A stretch of DNA of 64,000 nt, taken from assembly GCF_921293095.1 (NCBI RefSeq), contig NC_060251.1, forward strand, positions 41,087,644 to 41,151,643. The letters run 5' to 3'. The notes under the pieces were generated by a model. It was not told where the DNA came from, ran no database searches, and saw nothing but the letters and a program-made list of their open reading frames with translations. The position numbers and the translations under genes are program-made. The DNA is from Ischnura elegans. Its lineage: Eukaryota; Arthropoda; Insecta; Odonata; Coenagrionidae. Positions 11,901-26,900 of the stretch are shown piece after piece (within the stretch, counting starts at the first letter, position 1; every line of letters starts with the position of its first letter).

Positions 11901-14900
11901 GTTGAATTAGAACACACACCCTATGTGTGCATATTATGGGCAATTATTAAGTAGAGTGGTACATTCCTTGTTAGGGGATGTAGTTACGTAACATATTGTT
12001 TTGCCAATTAGCACATTGTGGCAAAGCTGTAAGCAAACTAATTTACTAATTTAGTTGATACTGTGAGCCGAATGGGAATCAAAGTACAATAGGCAGTGAG
12101 GGTGTCAATTACTTAGAGGGTGCAGCTCAGTGCTTTAATGAATCAGTGCCTATAATGCCAGATTGATGGTGCCAATTTTTTTATGATTTGAGATAAAGTA
12201 ATAATCTTAATATCAACGTAAATAAATAGATGGGCCTTAAAAGTTTTCTATGATCTTTAACTTTTCTCCCAAAAAGGTTAGCTAATAGTAGGCAATAGAT
12301 TATGTTATGTACTTTCAGATCTATTAATTTAACTAATTTTTTAATTTGATCCTCTGTACTTGATCCATGGTTCCAACTTCTGTGGTAAGGGATCTATGCA
12401 CTGCTTCTATCATATAAAATTTACTAGTAAATCAAATTTTTGATTGTCTTAAAATTTTAGTGGAAACAACCATTGGTTTTTTCATGTAATACTGATGATG
12501 AATCTTCTTTGCATAGCTGTAGCATGTTAGCGAATTAAAATACTCTTTAATTCACTAAAAACTTTGCTTTGTTAGAGCCCTTTAAGTAAAGAATTTGTTT
12601 TCTACCTTACTCAATGGTCAGACCTCTATGCCCTACTCTGTTTAAGGAAACATCTCTCTAGGTACATCAAAAACTAAAGTTTTCCTCCCTTATGCTTCCA
12701 GTATGCATTGTTGCTACCCCTTTCATGTACCAAATTTGAAATGAGTTGCAATTTCAAGTTTTAGTAAATGGCCCCATTTAATTTTTTTCCTGGAATATAC
12801 AGGGTGTTTATGAATAGTGGGGTTTTAACACTTTCTTATATTTATTGAACTAAACTTAGAGCTATAAATAATGCTTCAAATGAAAGAGCAACTCAAGCAT
12901 TTTGTATATAAACATACAAATACTCAATGGGTGCACCATTTGTTACACAATAAACGTGATGATGATATGCAAGTTATTCCCTAACGTTGATTAGTGTCTC
13001 TTGAAATTTGTTGCAACAGCTGTTTTAATCCTGTTTCTTGATTCATAAAAATCAGCAGGTAGTATAGGGAAGGATGTCATTATCACCTAAAGGATCAAAA
13101 CCGAATTTAACACAGAACACATGTCGCACAGTAACTACAGATTCCGTTTTTGCAAGCAGTAAAACACAAAGTTTTCTGTTCACAAGTTGCCATATTTGCT
13201 ACTTGTGCTCTCTAACGGATGGGGACGAAAATATTTGGTTCACATTCATATTGTGGCCAACAAACAAAACTGTGTTAGTTGCTCTTTCATTTGATGCATC
13301 ATTTATCGTTGTAAGTTAAATATAATAAATGCTGTAAAGCATTAAATCCCCGATATTCATTTGGAAACACCCAGTATTTTCATTATGATTCGTATGGATA
13401 CCTCCACTGCACAAATGCTCAATAATCGCCCACCGAATCAAATCTGCTCATCTAGTAGCCCAACTATACGAATGCACTCAGCTGGCAGCAGCCGAAGCAC
13501 GAATGCTCACCTCCGAAGCTTGGAGAATTGGATTGCTGAGTGTTTGTGGAGTGGAGGTATGGATATGTTTTCCATAATTAACTTCCTGGTTTGTGAATTA
13601 AGGATAAAATATTTTGTTTTCATGTAATCTGATTTCTTCCCACTTCCTGGTATTCCTCACTTTTGTCACCATTACCATTATTGAGCCTGTGAAGTAATAG
13701 CATTGAAATTTGTTTTGCAGTTGCCCATTCCTGGCACTTCGCCTCACTCCAGCAATTCCAGTCGTGGGTGCTGCTCTTTTTGCATTTGTCTTGTCTTCAC
13801 TTCTTCGCACAAGCTTCAGCGATCCTGGAGTCATACCACGGGCGACTCCTGAAGAAGCTGCTCATGTTGAGAGGCAAGCTGCAGAAGCTGCAGTGTCTGC
13901 CGTTGCTCCAGATGGCAACCCAGGTGAAAGTCAATGCATGTTTAGATTATCCAGTATAGATTTTAATCTTTCTTAACTGAGTGAAAGTAGCATGAGTGCT
14001 GCTTATTTGTAATGAAATGTGTATATTCTTGTTTGCCGCAACTTGCGCGGAGTAGGTTGACAGCTTAGTTATAAAAAGAAGAAAGAAATTTATGAAAGTA
14101 AAATGTCCCAAGGCATTTAAGCAGAAGTTCCTAAGCTACATAATTTTGTATTTGTATTCGGAACCAACAAGCTTTGGCAATGTATGAATTGTAGTTGGAG
14201 TATAGCTCTTGGCTTAATATTCCGATTCTTAAGTGATGATGAAAAGTTAATTCATAGTTATAAGAAGTTTGGCAAGATCCTGAAGCCTGTTGCACTCCCT
14301 GTGTTTGAATTTGTCTTCAGCAGGCGATAGAATTCATTTTTACCCCCATTCAATTAGTTTTTATTTTGTGAAATGCTTCCTTTGTTAACACGTTGCGTAC
14401 GGATGGCGAGAATTCTAATCATTTTTTTTCCGAACGTTCCGGATGGATGACGAAGATTCTCGTCATTTAGGTGTGTCAACCTAAACAATTTTAAAGCGTA
14501 CAATACGTATTCGTTAGTGCGTTTTCAGTTGTTGTTCGTTATTCATAATGAATTGATGCATCATAACGTTTGATTGGATAAAGTTATATTCTAGAAAAAT
14601 TTCTAGCTTTTTAACCATGTTTGAACCAAAGGCATTACGCCCTAATAGGCGCATATTTTCGATTGAAAGCAAAACTCAAGTTTTAATTGTGAAAGATCGA
14701 GGAAATCAAAATTGAGTAATGACCGAGTTTCAATCCAAACTCGATTTTTCACCTTCGTTCTGGATCATTTCCTTGATCTCAGCAGCGTCAATACCAGCCT
14801 ATGACAACAGCATCCGTACCTTGAGAAAGACATCTCTTATAGGCCTGTAAAATCGTAAAAGCACATCCTCGGTTACCAAAAATGCATCTCAAACAATTGA

Positions 14901-17900
14901 TCTTTCTTCAAAATATTAGTGAAGCTGAATGGTTCCAAGTGGTGATCCCAAAACTTGAATGTGCGTGCATCTGTAAATTTTTACTGCTAATAGTTCAAGC
15001 ATGTCTTCCAAGTATGTACTTCGATTTTTTTCATTACTCAAATGTGTATTTTGAATGTATTTTGAATGACGTGTAAAAATGTGTTTGTACTGCTTGGTTT
15101 TTTTAAAGAACTTGATTTTTTTTTAATTTTCAATCTTTTGGTCCAAATTTTAATTTCTGTTGAAAAGTCAAGCGTTTCATTTCAATTAAAAATTGATTGC
15201 TTGGAAACTCCATTTCAAACAACATTTCTCCATCACTAGTCGTGTGACCTTACCAGCCATTGTGAAATCTGGGTTCAAAACCTGGCTAACAATAAGTGAA
15301 GTTTTTTCATGGTGAATTTAATCCTTGGTTTAACCTCAGTTCTTAGCTTTCCGTCCCACAAAATTGCAATGGATTAACCATAAGGCTGAAAGTCATTAGT
15401 CTAACAAAAGTTCTAATGCTTATAGAAATTCATTCTTTTTGCTTAGTTCTCCATTTAATCGGTCTCTTTTTTTTCTCATGTTTATTCCATTAGCAGCATA
15501 TAGGCCACCCCCGCGAACAAGGGAGGTTCTCATCCGAGGTCATCCTGTTAAGCTCAAGTATTGTTTCACTTGCAAAATATTCCGCCCTCCACGAGCTTCT
15601 CATTGCAGTTTATGTGATAATTGTGTGGGTAAGTGGCAACTTCTGTGTGATATTTTCTCTGATGTTTATTAATGTAACTGCTTTCTTATATCATGCAAAT
15701 AAATCCCCTGTAAAGATGGAAAAAAAATTCAGATATCATTACTGCAGTTAATCCCAATGCTACAGTATTTGCCAAAATATCATGTTATAAATTTTTAATT
15801 ATTATTTTAATTGTATCTTCTAAGTATTCATTTGTCTAGAATTTCCTGGTACTCCTTTGTCATAATTTCTAAATGGAAACAATATTTTCTGTCTGAAATC
15901 CTCAGTGCATGAATTTTATTTACCGTATATGTCTGAATATAGTCCCCCCTTTTTTTTTCAAAAATGCCTGTGGTAAAAGTAAATGGGGGGGACTATATTC
16001 ACACGCATTATTTTAACTTTTCCCAAAACTGAAGCCTCAAAATTAGGGGGGGGGGGGACAATATTCGGAGAAATACAGTAAACGTATGTATTGTTTTGAT
16101 GGTATAGTTGTGATTTGATTTATAAGCAATGCAGTACTTGTAACAAATTAAAAAATAATTTCATTTTATTCCTTTAAATGATGTAAAAATATTTTTAGCA
16201 GATTTTATTTCAGACAGTGGTCTGTGGACAGACATCTTTTTTGGAATTCTTAAAGTTGCATCTTTTCTTGGATATTTAAATGAATTTTGAAGTTCAATTG
16301 AACAAAATTTAAATTCTATTCTCCGAATAACTTTACTTGGTGAAAAATATGAGAGAAATTCTCTCCAAGAGTTCACTGAAAATACAAGATATGGATTAGA
16401 GGTAATTTTGAAATGGGGTAATCTATGAAATATCCCAGGAAAAACTAGTGAGTTGGTCACCCTACCCTTCATTTTTGCCGATTTTCAAGGTGACATAATT
16501 AACTGGAAAGGCTCCTATATAAAGTGAGATCAAAACTACCCTGTTTGAAGCAATGTTTTTCTCTGTACAATAATAGCGATATATTTGTATCCCAGACCTT
16601 ATCTGTTCTCCTCATTTAAACTTAGTTTAAATGTAAATATTATAGATTTGATGTCAAAGTGGCATATTCATGTTGTTGAAAATATTTCTCATTGTTGCGT
16701 CACATTTCTGTTGTTTTGAGTGAATGACCTAGTTAAATCCTTTAATTTATGTTGTTTTCTTTTCTTTTTATATTTCCAGAGAGATTTGACCATCACTGCC
16801 CTTGGGTAGGAAACTGTGTTGGAAAGCGGAACTATCGTTATTTCTACATGTTTATTGTTTCTTTAGCATTCCTTTGTGTATTCATCTTCGCCTGCTCTCT
16901 TACACATCTAATTTTGTGTGAGTATTCTTATTGCCATAATTATAAGTATCACATTTTTGCATTATAAATTTTTTGGTGGGTTTGCGGTCACTCTTGTTTC
17001 TCGAGAACTTGACTTGATATTCAACTTGATATCAAATAGTACTACTCGCACATCCCTACAAACTATTGTCTATTTTTGACGCATAATATTTGCTCAAAGT
17101 TAAATTTGCCTGGAGGGGGATCATCCCCTAGGCCTCTTCATCCCTCCCCAAAGTATATTCCTAGTTACGCCACTGATAAGTACTGCTCTGAGCACCCACA
17201 CTGTTTACATCATGGTAGCCAACCTGAAAAGGTAAAACAGGGCTCCCACACAGGGTTGATTGATTTAAATCATGATTTAAATCACGATTTAAATCACTTG
17301 ATTTTTCTTTTAAAAAATCAGGTGATTTAAATCATAATGTGATCTATATGTTTGATTTTTAAAGAGTCAAGAAAAGGAAGCTGTAAGTGTATAATTTTGA
17401 TTTTTATTTCTTAATTAATACAATGAATTGACAGTTATCAGCACAATGGTGGCTCTTAAATAGAAATGATACTGTAGGAATGCATGTAACATGAAAATTT
17501 AAAAAAATGGCTTTGGTTAGAATACTAGTGTATCCGATGAAAAAAAATTGTGTTCTGATTTAACTTCTAAGCGTAGGCACCATACAAAGTTGTAATTACA
17601 GAATTTTTCTAAACTTCATATGCTTTAGAACCGCATAATATTGCACATTTGATACTTCCAATGGCAATTTTATATTATGCTGGTGTAATTTTTAATTTGA
17701 TACCATCGGCATTTCCATAGTTCTCTCCCCTGATTGACTAAATGTTGTATTAAGTTTAAAGTATGTTGCCTCTTATTGTTTCTGCAAACGATCATTCTCC
17801 AATATGCTGCCGAAATAGTTAGTTTTGCAAATAGTAACTGAATTTTTGATGAATGGAGAATCATTAAAATCTCTTTTAAATCAATAAAATCCGATTTAAA

Positions 17901-20900
17901 TCGTTAAAATCTGATTTAAATAAAAAAAATCAACAAAAATGATTTTTTTGAAAACAATCGAGATTTTTATCAACCCTGCTCCCACACAACTGTGAAAACC
18001 TTAAAACCGTGAATAAGCCGTGAAATCCATCTGCCGTGAAAAAACCTGGAAAAGGCCGTGAATTTCGTCATGTGGCCTTAAAAATCTCTCAAACTTGATT
18101 TTAGAACTACAATTGAAAGAGCAAAAGATAAATCGAAACGTCAATCATGTTTCAAGGTCAGTCATATGCAGACACTGTCCACGTATTTATCTGCGCACGT
18201 ATATTCTAAGCACAATTATTGGTTAGTGTGCCATGATGACTCATTGGCCTTAAGCCTGTACCAAAGCCAAAAGACTGGTAACCAAAGTGTTCATTAACCC
18301 TGGCAAAAATTCAAACACTTATTAATTTACCTGGCACCCTTGTCCCTCCATTTTCCCACTCACAACCTTTCGCCGGAGCTGAATTTTGCAAACTTTGTGT
18401 GATGTCATGAGATATAGCACTTTCATTACTGCGTTTGCATTCACAGCATCTGTTGTGTTTGTTAAACTTTTAGTTAAACTGCGGCCGATGATCGTTACGC
18501 GATCAATATTTCTGCCTGAAATAGTTTATCTAAAAACCGTGAATTTGACGACATCTAGATTGTGAAAACCTGGAAAAAAACGTGAATTTCATATTTTATT
18601 TAGAGTGGGAACCATGAAAAAAGTCCCCTTTTGTCCGAAGTTAGATCCCTCTCCCGAGTATGGGCTACTGACTGTATTTGAAAAACTACTGATTCATAGA
18701 ATGTATTCTTATTCCTCTCTAGAGTCCTTGTTTCTGGTCCACTCAATGCTACCTTACTTATAGCTTACTTTGACTGTCCATTCGTTGCATTAATACAATT
18801 CTAATCATTGACTGTTCCTTTGGAAGGCTGCCCTCACATGATATCTTTCACCACTGAGTCCATTTTGCTTTATAAAAACACAGTCAATTCAATTCATTGA
18901 TATGTAAGCCATTGTTTTGACTATATATTTTGTAATTGATCTCAGCATAATTGATTTTTGAAACAGTGACTTATTTTACTTTACAAATAGTTTTTAATTT
19001 GGTATGTAAGCTTCCACCCTGATTTAATGGATAAATGTTTTCCATGTTAAGTTGATTCATTTTAGGGGATGAATGTTTCGTACGCATTCCAGGTCATACC
19101 TTCAGGTCCTTAGGACTGCATGGTGTATGTTTGGGTGCTGGAACACGCCCAAAACTTGTCCGCTAAAATGAATCAACCCTTAACCCAGAAAACATTTATC
19201 CATTTTTTTATTTGTTGTGATTATTCTAATATTTGTGTGGGTTTGTGAGTGTTACGTTTTATTCCCATCTTTCAAACTGCTGGCAGTCTGTCAGTTTTTG
19301 TCTTTCTCTTCCTCAAACCTTTTCTATTCCCATAATTTTTGAGGCAACTAGTTTCTTCCTCCTCTTATGGACCTCCTATTCAAAAGTGTCTGTCTTGATA
19401 TGTACCTCTGTTTAGTACTTCCCATTCGTACTTAATTTCCTTAATCAGGAATTCCGGACAAGAACCTCAAACCATTTTTCTGTTTATTAGGCATGGGATT
19501 TGGTATAAAATAGGGTGGAAGCCCCATGGAAAATCATATAGCGAGAAGCTGAAATTTGCTTGGGGTGATTAAGAAACTATTTAACTGTGATTTATATGTA
19601 TAAAATACTTCATGTTGAACAAATGCCTCTTTTCTTTGATAGTTAATTGTGGCAAAACTCATTTCTCCTCAGTTAATGCCAATTTTCTCTGATTTAGTAT
19701 CAATTATTTACTTTTTATGTGCAGTGACCAGGGACAACAGACCTTTTCTGGAAGCAGTGAGAGAAACGCCTGCCAGTGTAGTGGTTGGTGTTGTGTGCTT
19801 CTTCAGTGTCTGGAGTATTCTTGGACTGGCTGGTTTCCATACCTATCTCACCACATCAAATCAAACCACCAATGAAGATGTAAGTGTTTGCTGTAATTAG
19901 CCCTAATTTCTGCAAAGGTTTCAGCACATAAAGGCCGTTTTACACGGGGCACGGAATTGCGCAGGTTAGAGCTGCATTGATTTCTAAAATGGCGTGGAAT
20001 TGCGCGAATGCATGAACGAAATTAGAACAGGGGCTATTTTGCCGTCTCGCATCCACGCATTCTCGCATGTGTTCTTGCAATTCACCGCTTTACACGACGC
20101 AATTTTGATTGCGCCTTTGCACGTACGTCAGATTGCGCAATTCCGTGTACCGTGTAAAACGGCCTTAAGAAACAATCTTCTATGCTGAAATTAATGAGTT
20201 AACATGAAAATCTGTGGCTAAAATGCTCAGTAAGCAAGTTAATTGGTATTAAATTAAATATATTATGAGAGTGAAAGCAACAAGATAGAGTAAACAAAGT
20301 GGGGCTATGGGCTAGATGACAGTGCTCTCAACCTCAAGTCAAAGGAATAAATGACTACCCATGGTAGATAAAGGCAGAACTAGTCAGAAAGTCCACACGA
20401 GCACTCTTGAGTTTCTTTCTATCGATACATGAGTAAATTGCACTTCTTCTTCAATGATAAGTCTTTCTTTAACCCTTTGACTGCCACTGGGCCGATATAT
20501 CGGCCCTCGAAAGACTGCTTACTCTCTTACTCTTTCTCCTGTGGCCATTGTAAACCTAAGTGGTCTTTGGCCTCACCAACCATGCGCCTCCATGCACTTC
20601 TGTCTTCTGCCAGCTCTATGTCTGCTCCCATTCTTCTCAAGTCCTTCGTCACCTCGTCAATCCATCGCATCCTTGGTCTTCCTAGCAGTCTCCTAACCTC
20701 TGGCTTGCCTCTTCACACTTGTCTTATCATTTCTCTCTCATTTCTGCGTTGAATGTGGCCCAGCCACCTCAACCTCCTACTTTTTACTACGCCCACAATA
20801 TCTGGCTCCCTATACAATAGGGAAGTGCACTAGTGTTTCAAATGCACCAAACACATTTTTTAAATTAGAGTTCAGAATAACATAATGTCGTAAAACCACA

Positions 20901-23900
20901 GTTTAAATCCTAATAGTGAGTACTTGATTCGAGATGACCGTCTGAAATATGGAAAAATTCAAAGGCCGCGAAAACGGGTGTCCATGTTGAATATTGGCCG
21001 TGACGTCACAAGGCAGTAGCAGAAGGCAGCTTCTACACCGTTTAGTTCTACCACTATTATTGCATAGAAAAATTACAGAATTTGAGGGTATCCGTTTTTT
21101 GCTGTCATAAAATATCTTCAGAATATATATGTGGCTGCTTCTCTTTTGAGTAAACGGCTTCATCATTGCGTAATATATTAATATTCATTTACGTGTCAAC
21201 TTCAAGTTTGGAAAGAGTAGTACGAATAGCACATTGAATCTTTAATAAATGCATGATGGCATTTATTTTTCGCTGGGTATATTTTGACACAATGCCGTTT
21301 ATCATGCCAAAACTTTTTTTGTAAGAACCAATCAAACTAATAAACCTATTTCAGACGTTTGCTGCAAGACTTATTCGTTACTTATAAATGTTATACCAAA
21401 CTTTGATGTATTTGTGGTTACTGAATTTTTGAATAAGGAGGACAGGTTCAACGCTCCATAGAAATGCAAGACGTTAAGGCTAACAAGGGGAGACCGCGTA
21501 CCTTGCTGCATCTTTTTCAATTAGGGCGTTAGTTAGGCTGTAATTAATTAATTTTCATGCGTTACTTTTTACAAGTTATATATATAAATCCAAAATATCC
21601 ACAATTACCCAATGGGTCGGTTGGGGTAGTGGTATAGTGCACGAGTCGAAGGAAAGATGTTATTCGAAGGACCGTGGTTCGAGTCTACGTCATGGCATTA
21701 TTTTTTGTTGCCTTCATTGTGATCATAAGGCGTCTAGTTTATCATTAATTATAATTGCAGCAATCATTGACATGAGACAATTTTTTTATCGTCATTATGG
21801 CGTTTAGGTATTTTAGCAGTGTCATTACAAACGCCGAGATACGATGACTACAAGGGTTGGTGTGCGCTAAAATGTTAATTTTTTCTTTGCTTATACTGAC
21901 CAACTTCCACATTAAAAATGAAAACCACTCTTGCAAGAGCACATACCATTAAAGGCTCGCGGCAAGCAACAATATGCGTACAGGCATAATTAATAAGAAC
22001 ACAAAGCGAATATAAAATGCCATATATCTCGAACACTTGTAATTCACATTACTCCAAAGGGAGTTTACTTACTCAGTACATACCTCAGTACCTACCAGTT
22101 TACCTCAGTAGCAGTGCTAAAAGAACCATTCTGAAATATAATTTCAACTGACAAATAGGATGAAATAAAAGTTGATAACCCTGGACCGGGCGCGCTGGCG
22201 TATAAAATACGTCAATCTTTGAAAACCAAGGATTTCGACATTGTACGTACATTCTGGGCTATAATGGTCTCTTGTATTCTTACAATGTACTTTGACTGCC
22301 TATATTGCGAGTTTTCAAAGTTCGAGGTATTGTAGCTAATTTTTTAGATCAGCAAGATGAACCCGTCACCAGTGGAGTACAAATTACGCCGTGCGACCTG
22401 CCGTGTACCTTTATATCTGTATCACCTATAAATGTACTAATTTCAATAAATAAAGATTAACTTTAACAAAAATAGTTTGTTATCATATATGCACATATCA
22501 TGGGCAAAGTACGCATTTTGCCCGGTCGTGTAAAAAAACAGTCGTGCCATAATTCTTTAACCAAACTACTTTCAGTTTATAAATTACGTAGGTCTTCGCG
22601 GAAGATGCTATATTTTGACTCAACACACTTTCTGATGTGACTGAGGTACCTATTAAGTAAATTATTATAATATAAATATCAATTTGATCTTACAATACCT
22701 TCAAATGATCTTCAAAACAGAATATCATCGATAGGCAAGAGTCAGGAGCAGCCTTGAACCATTTATTCCGTATAGCTTGCGCTTAAGGCACGGGAATGAA
22801 TATCTTCTCCAGGCTTTTGTTTCGACGTCGAGATGCAATTTGGAACAAAAAATCATTTATAATTCTATTTTGAATTCTTGTTTTCGGTACTAGACGACAT
22901 TTTTAGGAAGCAAACTCCACCGATTCCCGGAAACTCTCGCCGCGCTAAAGAAGGCGACGGAATACAGCGATACTCCACTGGTGACTACTGCCTTGTGACG
23001 TCACATCTCAATCAAGATGGAGGCACTGTGTTTCAGCCCAAAATGAATTTTTCCGACTTTCAAAACGTTTTAAAGTGCATACCCCAGATGCAGAAAATAA
23101 AAGTGACTATACTAATGTTTCTTTTTTAGGCTAAACTTTCAAATTCAGCAATAAAAAAAATTAGTGCACTTCCCTATTCTTACAATTCTCTTTTCTTCCT
23201 TATCCTCCATGTATCTCCTTCTTTTATCGGTCCAAAAATCCTTCTCAATATCTTATTTTCGAAAGTACTGAGGCTCTTCTGAGTTTTTTTGGTGAATGCC
23301 CACGTTTCTGATCCATATATAACTACAGGTTGTACTATGGTTTTATACATTCTTATTTTAGTGGTTTTTGATAGAATTTTGCTTTTAAATAATTTGATCA
23401 GGCTCCAGTATATTCAGCAGCTCGGCCCTCGCTGGTTGCGCGAAAACTGCCAGGGCCCGATTTATTGGCCTGAATTATTTAACTTTTTTTTGTGATCGTG
23501 GCCTTTTCAATGGCTGTAATCTATCTATGGTTATAAGATGTAAATATATCTCAAGAATTGGGAAAAAAATCTAGACGTATTAAATAAAATTAAAAAGCTG
23601 AACAATTTTTAAATCTGAAATGTAGCTAATTCCGGAAAATAGCCTGGGCAGTCTTCGTGCATCCCACCTGAAATGGGCTGGCAGTAAAAGGTTTAAAAAA
23701 ATGCTCATTATGCTCACATTCACCTCAAGTAATTTATAATCGCTTTCTTTAATCCTCAACTACTGGTGTGGGGTGATGGTAGATCCCCAGGCTGGTAAAT
23801 TTGTTGTTTACCTCCACGGTGCTTTGGCAACATCGCTTAGCTACTTAGTAGCTTCAATTCTACTCCCCTCCCTCCCACCACACTGGTTTTTGTCAGTCTA

Positions 23901-26900
23901 TCTCACCCTTGTGAAGTGTAAGCATTGTGCAAAGTGATCTGGGGACTCGGTATGTCCCTGCACCGCTAGTTGCATTATACATAGATACCTCGTTTTTTTT
24001 GCATTGAAGTAGGTAATTACCATTGTGAAGTGAAGTGTTTTGCATTATTGAATATTACTATATTTTGCATTTTGTTATAATAATTGAACTATGAGTTCCC
24101 AGGACCTGAATGAACAGAAAATTAAATATAATTTTACAAAAAATGCAAGGTTTTTTCTAAAAATATGAAAAAAATATGAAATATTGAAAATATCAAAATC
24201 TAATGGTCTACAACTGTTGAAAATAATTTAAACTTTCAATAATGCATGGAGGTTTTGACAAAATGTCTGTAGTTATTAAGAAACTAAATAAATAATTTGG
24301 GGATATTCTATGTCCCCATGACGTTACTAAAGTCTCAAAATACCGCACCAGTAGTTAAGTTTCCCCCTTGCCTTGCTGGTAGTGCCAAGGCCAAATGGCC
24401 TATAAGACATCCTATTTTTACTCTATCTAATCAAGTTTAACCCACAATTACAGTTCCAAATATTGTGGTGAAAAGAAGCATTTCTTAAAATTACTTACTT
24501 ACTTCCTTGGCACTACAGCCCGGTATGGGCTTTGGCCTCCCTCAAGACACCTGTCCATTCTCTACTGTTCTGCACTTTCTCCCACCATCTGACAATCCTC
24601 ATAGCCTTTATGTCTTCTTCCACATCCTGCATCCATCTTTTCCTCGGTCTTCCTCTTTTTCTCTTTCCATCCATACATATTTCCATGTAGAATCTTCTTA
24701 GGCATCCTTTCTTCACTCATTCTTTTTACATGACCTAGCCAAGCTAGCCGTTGGGTCTTCACAAACCTCACTATGTCTTCGCCTCAGATAATATTTTCTA
24801 TTTCCTTGTTTGTTCTTATCCTCTAAGTTACCCCATCTGTCACGGGACCATATATCTTTCGCAAAACCTTCCGTTCAAATATCCGCAGAGCTTGCTTGTT
24901 TCCAGCGGAGATGCTCCACGTTTCTGCTCCATATGTCACGACCGGTCTGATAAGTGTCTTATAGATCTTGAATTTCATCTCCTTAGATAGAAGAGTTGAC
25001 TTCAGGAGCTTAATATTAGCAAAGTAAGCCCTATTTCCAGCCATTTTCCTCTTGTTGATCTCTTCTGTCATTGAGTTCTTACAGTTTAAATTAGTACCTA
25101 GGTAGCTGAAATATTTTACATTTTCAAAGTTATACTGCCCAAATGTAACATTTCTTAAAATGAAGGTTTAAAAGAAAAATTGGAGATATCAAAGTTTACA
25201 AACATTTGCCTGTGAATTTAGTGAGTGAAAATCAAATGTCAATAATTAGGGAATATAGAATTTTCCTTCCAAACATATTCAATTTTGAGATGCTTACAAT
25301 GGTTACAAGCATTTTATTAACTAAACATAGGAATCAATGTAAGATTATTTATGACTTTTGTTGGTTTTAAGAAATTTAGTAATGAAATAATGATGATAAG
25401 GTCATTTTTTCCATTTTGTTTTCTTGAAGAGTGTTGATACTGTAGTCATTTATTCTATTATAGTTCATTGTTTTCACCATGGAATATTTCTATGTACTAA
25501 ATTCAATGGTTTCATGTCATTCTTTACAGATCAAGGGATCATTTAGTAGCAAACAAGGCCAAGAAAGTTTCAATCCCTATAGTGAAGGAAATGTATGTTC
25601 TAATTGTCTCTATGTGCTTTGTGGTCCAACACCTCCCAGCCTCTTGGGTAAGCCTAATTTTTAACTTGCCAATGCAACCTCTGACCTTAACAGAGAGAAC
25701 TTTGGTTCAAATATTATAACAATTTGGTTGAATTTCTTTAAACTTTCATTGAAGCATTACGCTTGTTGTATGGTAAAGAAAATGAACTTATGAATTTTAA
25801 GTGCAAAATGTTCTAATTCATTACGTTTTCTAGATGTGGTTGTGTGGATTTAAACGTTTTATGGTATTAATCTTTTGATAATAGCTTTTTAAAATTGATA
25901 ACAATGGTTACTCATGAAAGTTATGTTAGTTATTGTATTTTAGTACTTTGTTATCTGCTGATTACTTAGCACAAGAAACATCTGAAATACCGTATAAGCG
26001 TGTGTAAGAGGTGCACACGTGTAAGAGGCGCGCCCCTATTTTGAGCATCGGAGCTATGAAGAAAAAAATTTTGCGGCATTTTTTTAATACTATCACGCAG
26101 TGTTGCAGACGTACGCCTGGAATTTCGACAGTTATTGAACTTTTCTCTTTCAATATTAATTAGCGGTAATAGCGGCATAAGAGGGAGTAGAAAGAGTTCC
26201 GATCCTCTTCGCATACGCCGTTGCTCTACGATGCTTGTCCTATTCACGAACAATTTTGTTTAAATGCTCTCGCAGGAGTATTGCAATAGAATTTCAGCCA
26301 TGGAAATTTTTAAGGCAAAACACGACAGGCACATAGCATGAACCTTCCCTAGAGCTTGGACAACAATCGGGGCAGTCTCAGCGCCGTAGGATAATAACCA
26401 CGTCGTAGATTTAACGGAACCACACTTGGCCCTCCATCAGCCAATGCCTCTGCCGTTTTTTTTTTAGTTTCCGATACCCCACAGGAAAATAGGAAAACAT
26501 CAAGTTACAGGGGAACAATGGAAACGTGTTTCATCCCTACCCCGTCTCACCAACTGACCTTGATCGATCTCCCAGTTTATGGAGGTCAAATGCTTGGTGA
26601 GTCATCTACTGATGTGAGCCCGAAGATATCTCGATAGCTTTCAATAATTGTATGACACGCACGAGGTTCAAAAAAAAAAGAGATCTAACGCGACGCATAT
26701 CTGACAGAATTTAAGTTTTTTAAGCTCTAATTGTTTGACACAAAGGTTTATGCTTAAAACAAGGCTACTAATATTCAAAATAATCCAAACAGGACAATTT
26801 TGGAAGAAACAAGCGTAGCATAAGCGCATTCAAACAAGACGAGACGGACTGGAAACTTTAGGCAACGCAAACTGCGTATATCACATTGCTGCGCCTTCGC

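Larger units (their letters stand above)
20510..23421 (-). mobile_element. 5'-truncated non-LTR retrotransposon, interrupted
   Basis: Flanked by TCGGCCCTCG at 20500-20509 and 23422-23431, a 10-bp target duplication. The minus strand carries the C-terminal part of a reverse transcriptase. One piece has [19 protein letters not shown]-type motifs (23180-23400); the other has [23 protein letters not shown] and [10 protein letters not shown] (20520-20810). The hAT-like element at 20818-23176 separates the two pieces. Confidence 0.75.
20473..23692. mobile_element. piggyBac-type TTAA MITE, expanded by nested insertions
   Basis: TTAA at 20469-20472 and 23693-23696. Ends CCCTTTGACTGCCA and (other strand) ACCTTTTACTGCCA. 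Without the insertion at 20510-23421 it would be only about 300 bp. Confidence 0.7.

Noticed and set aside
21612-21697. Functional tRNA gene
   Set aside because: The T arm is good, but no acceptor stem forms.
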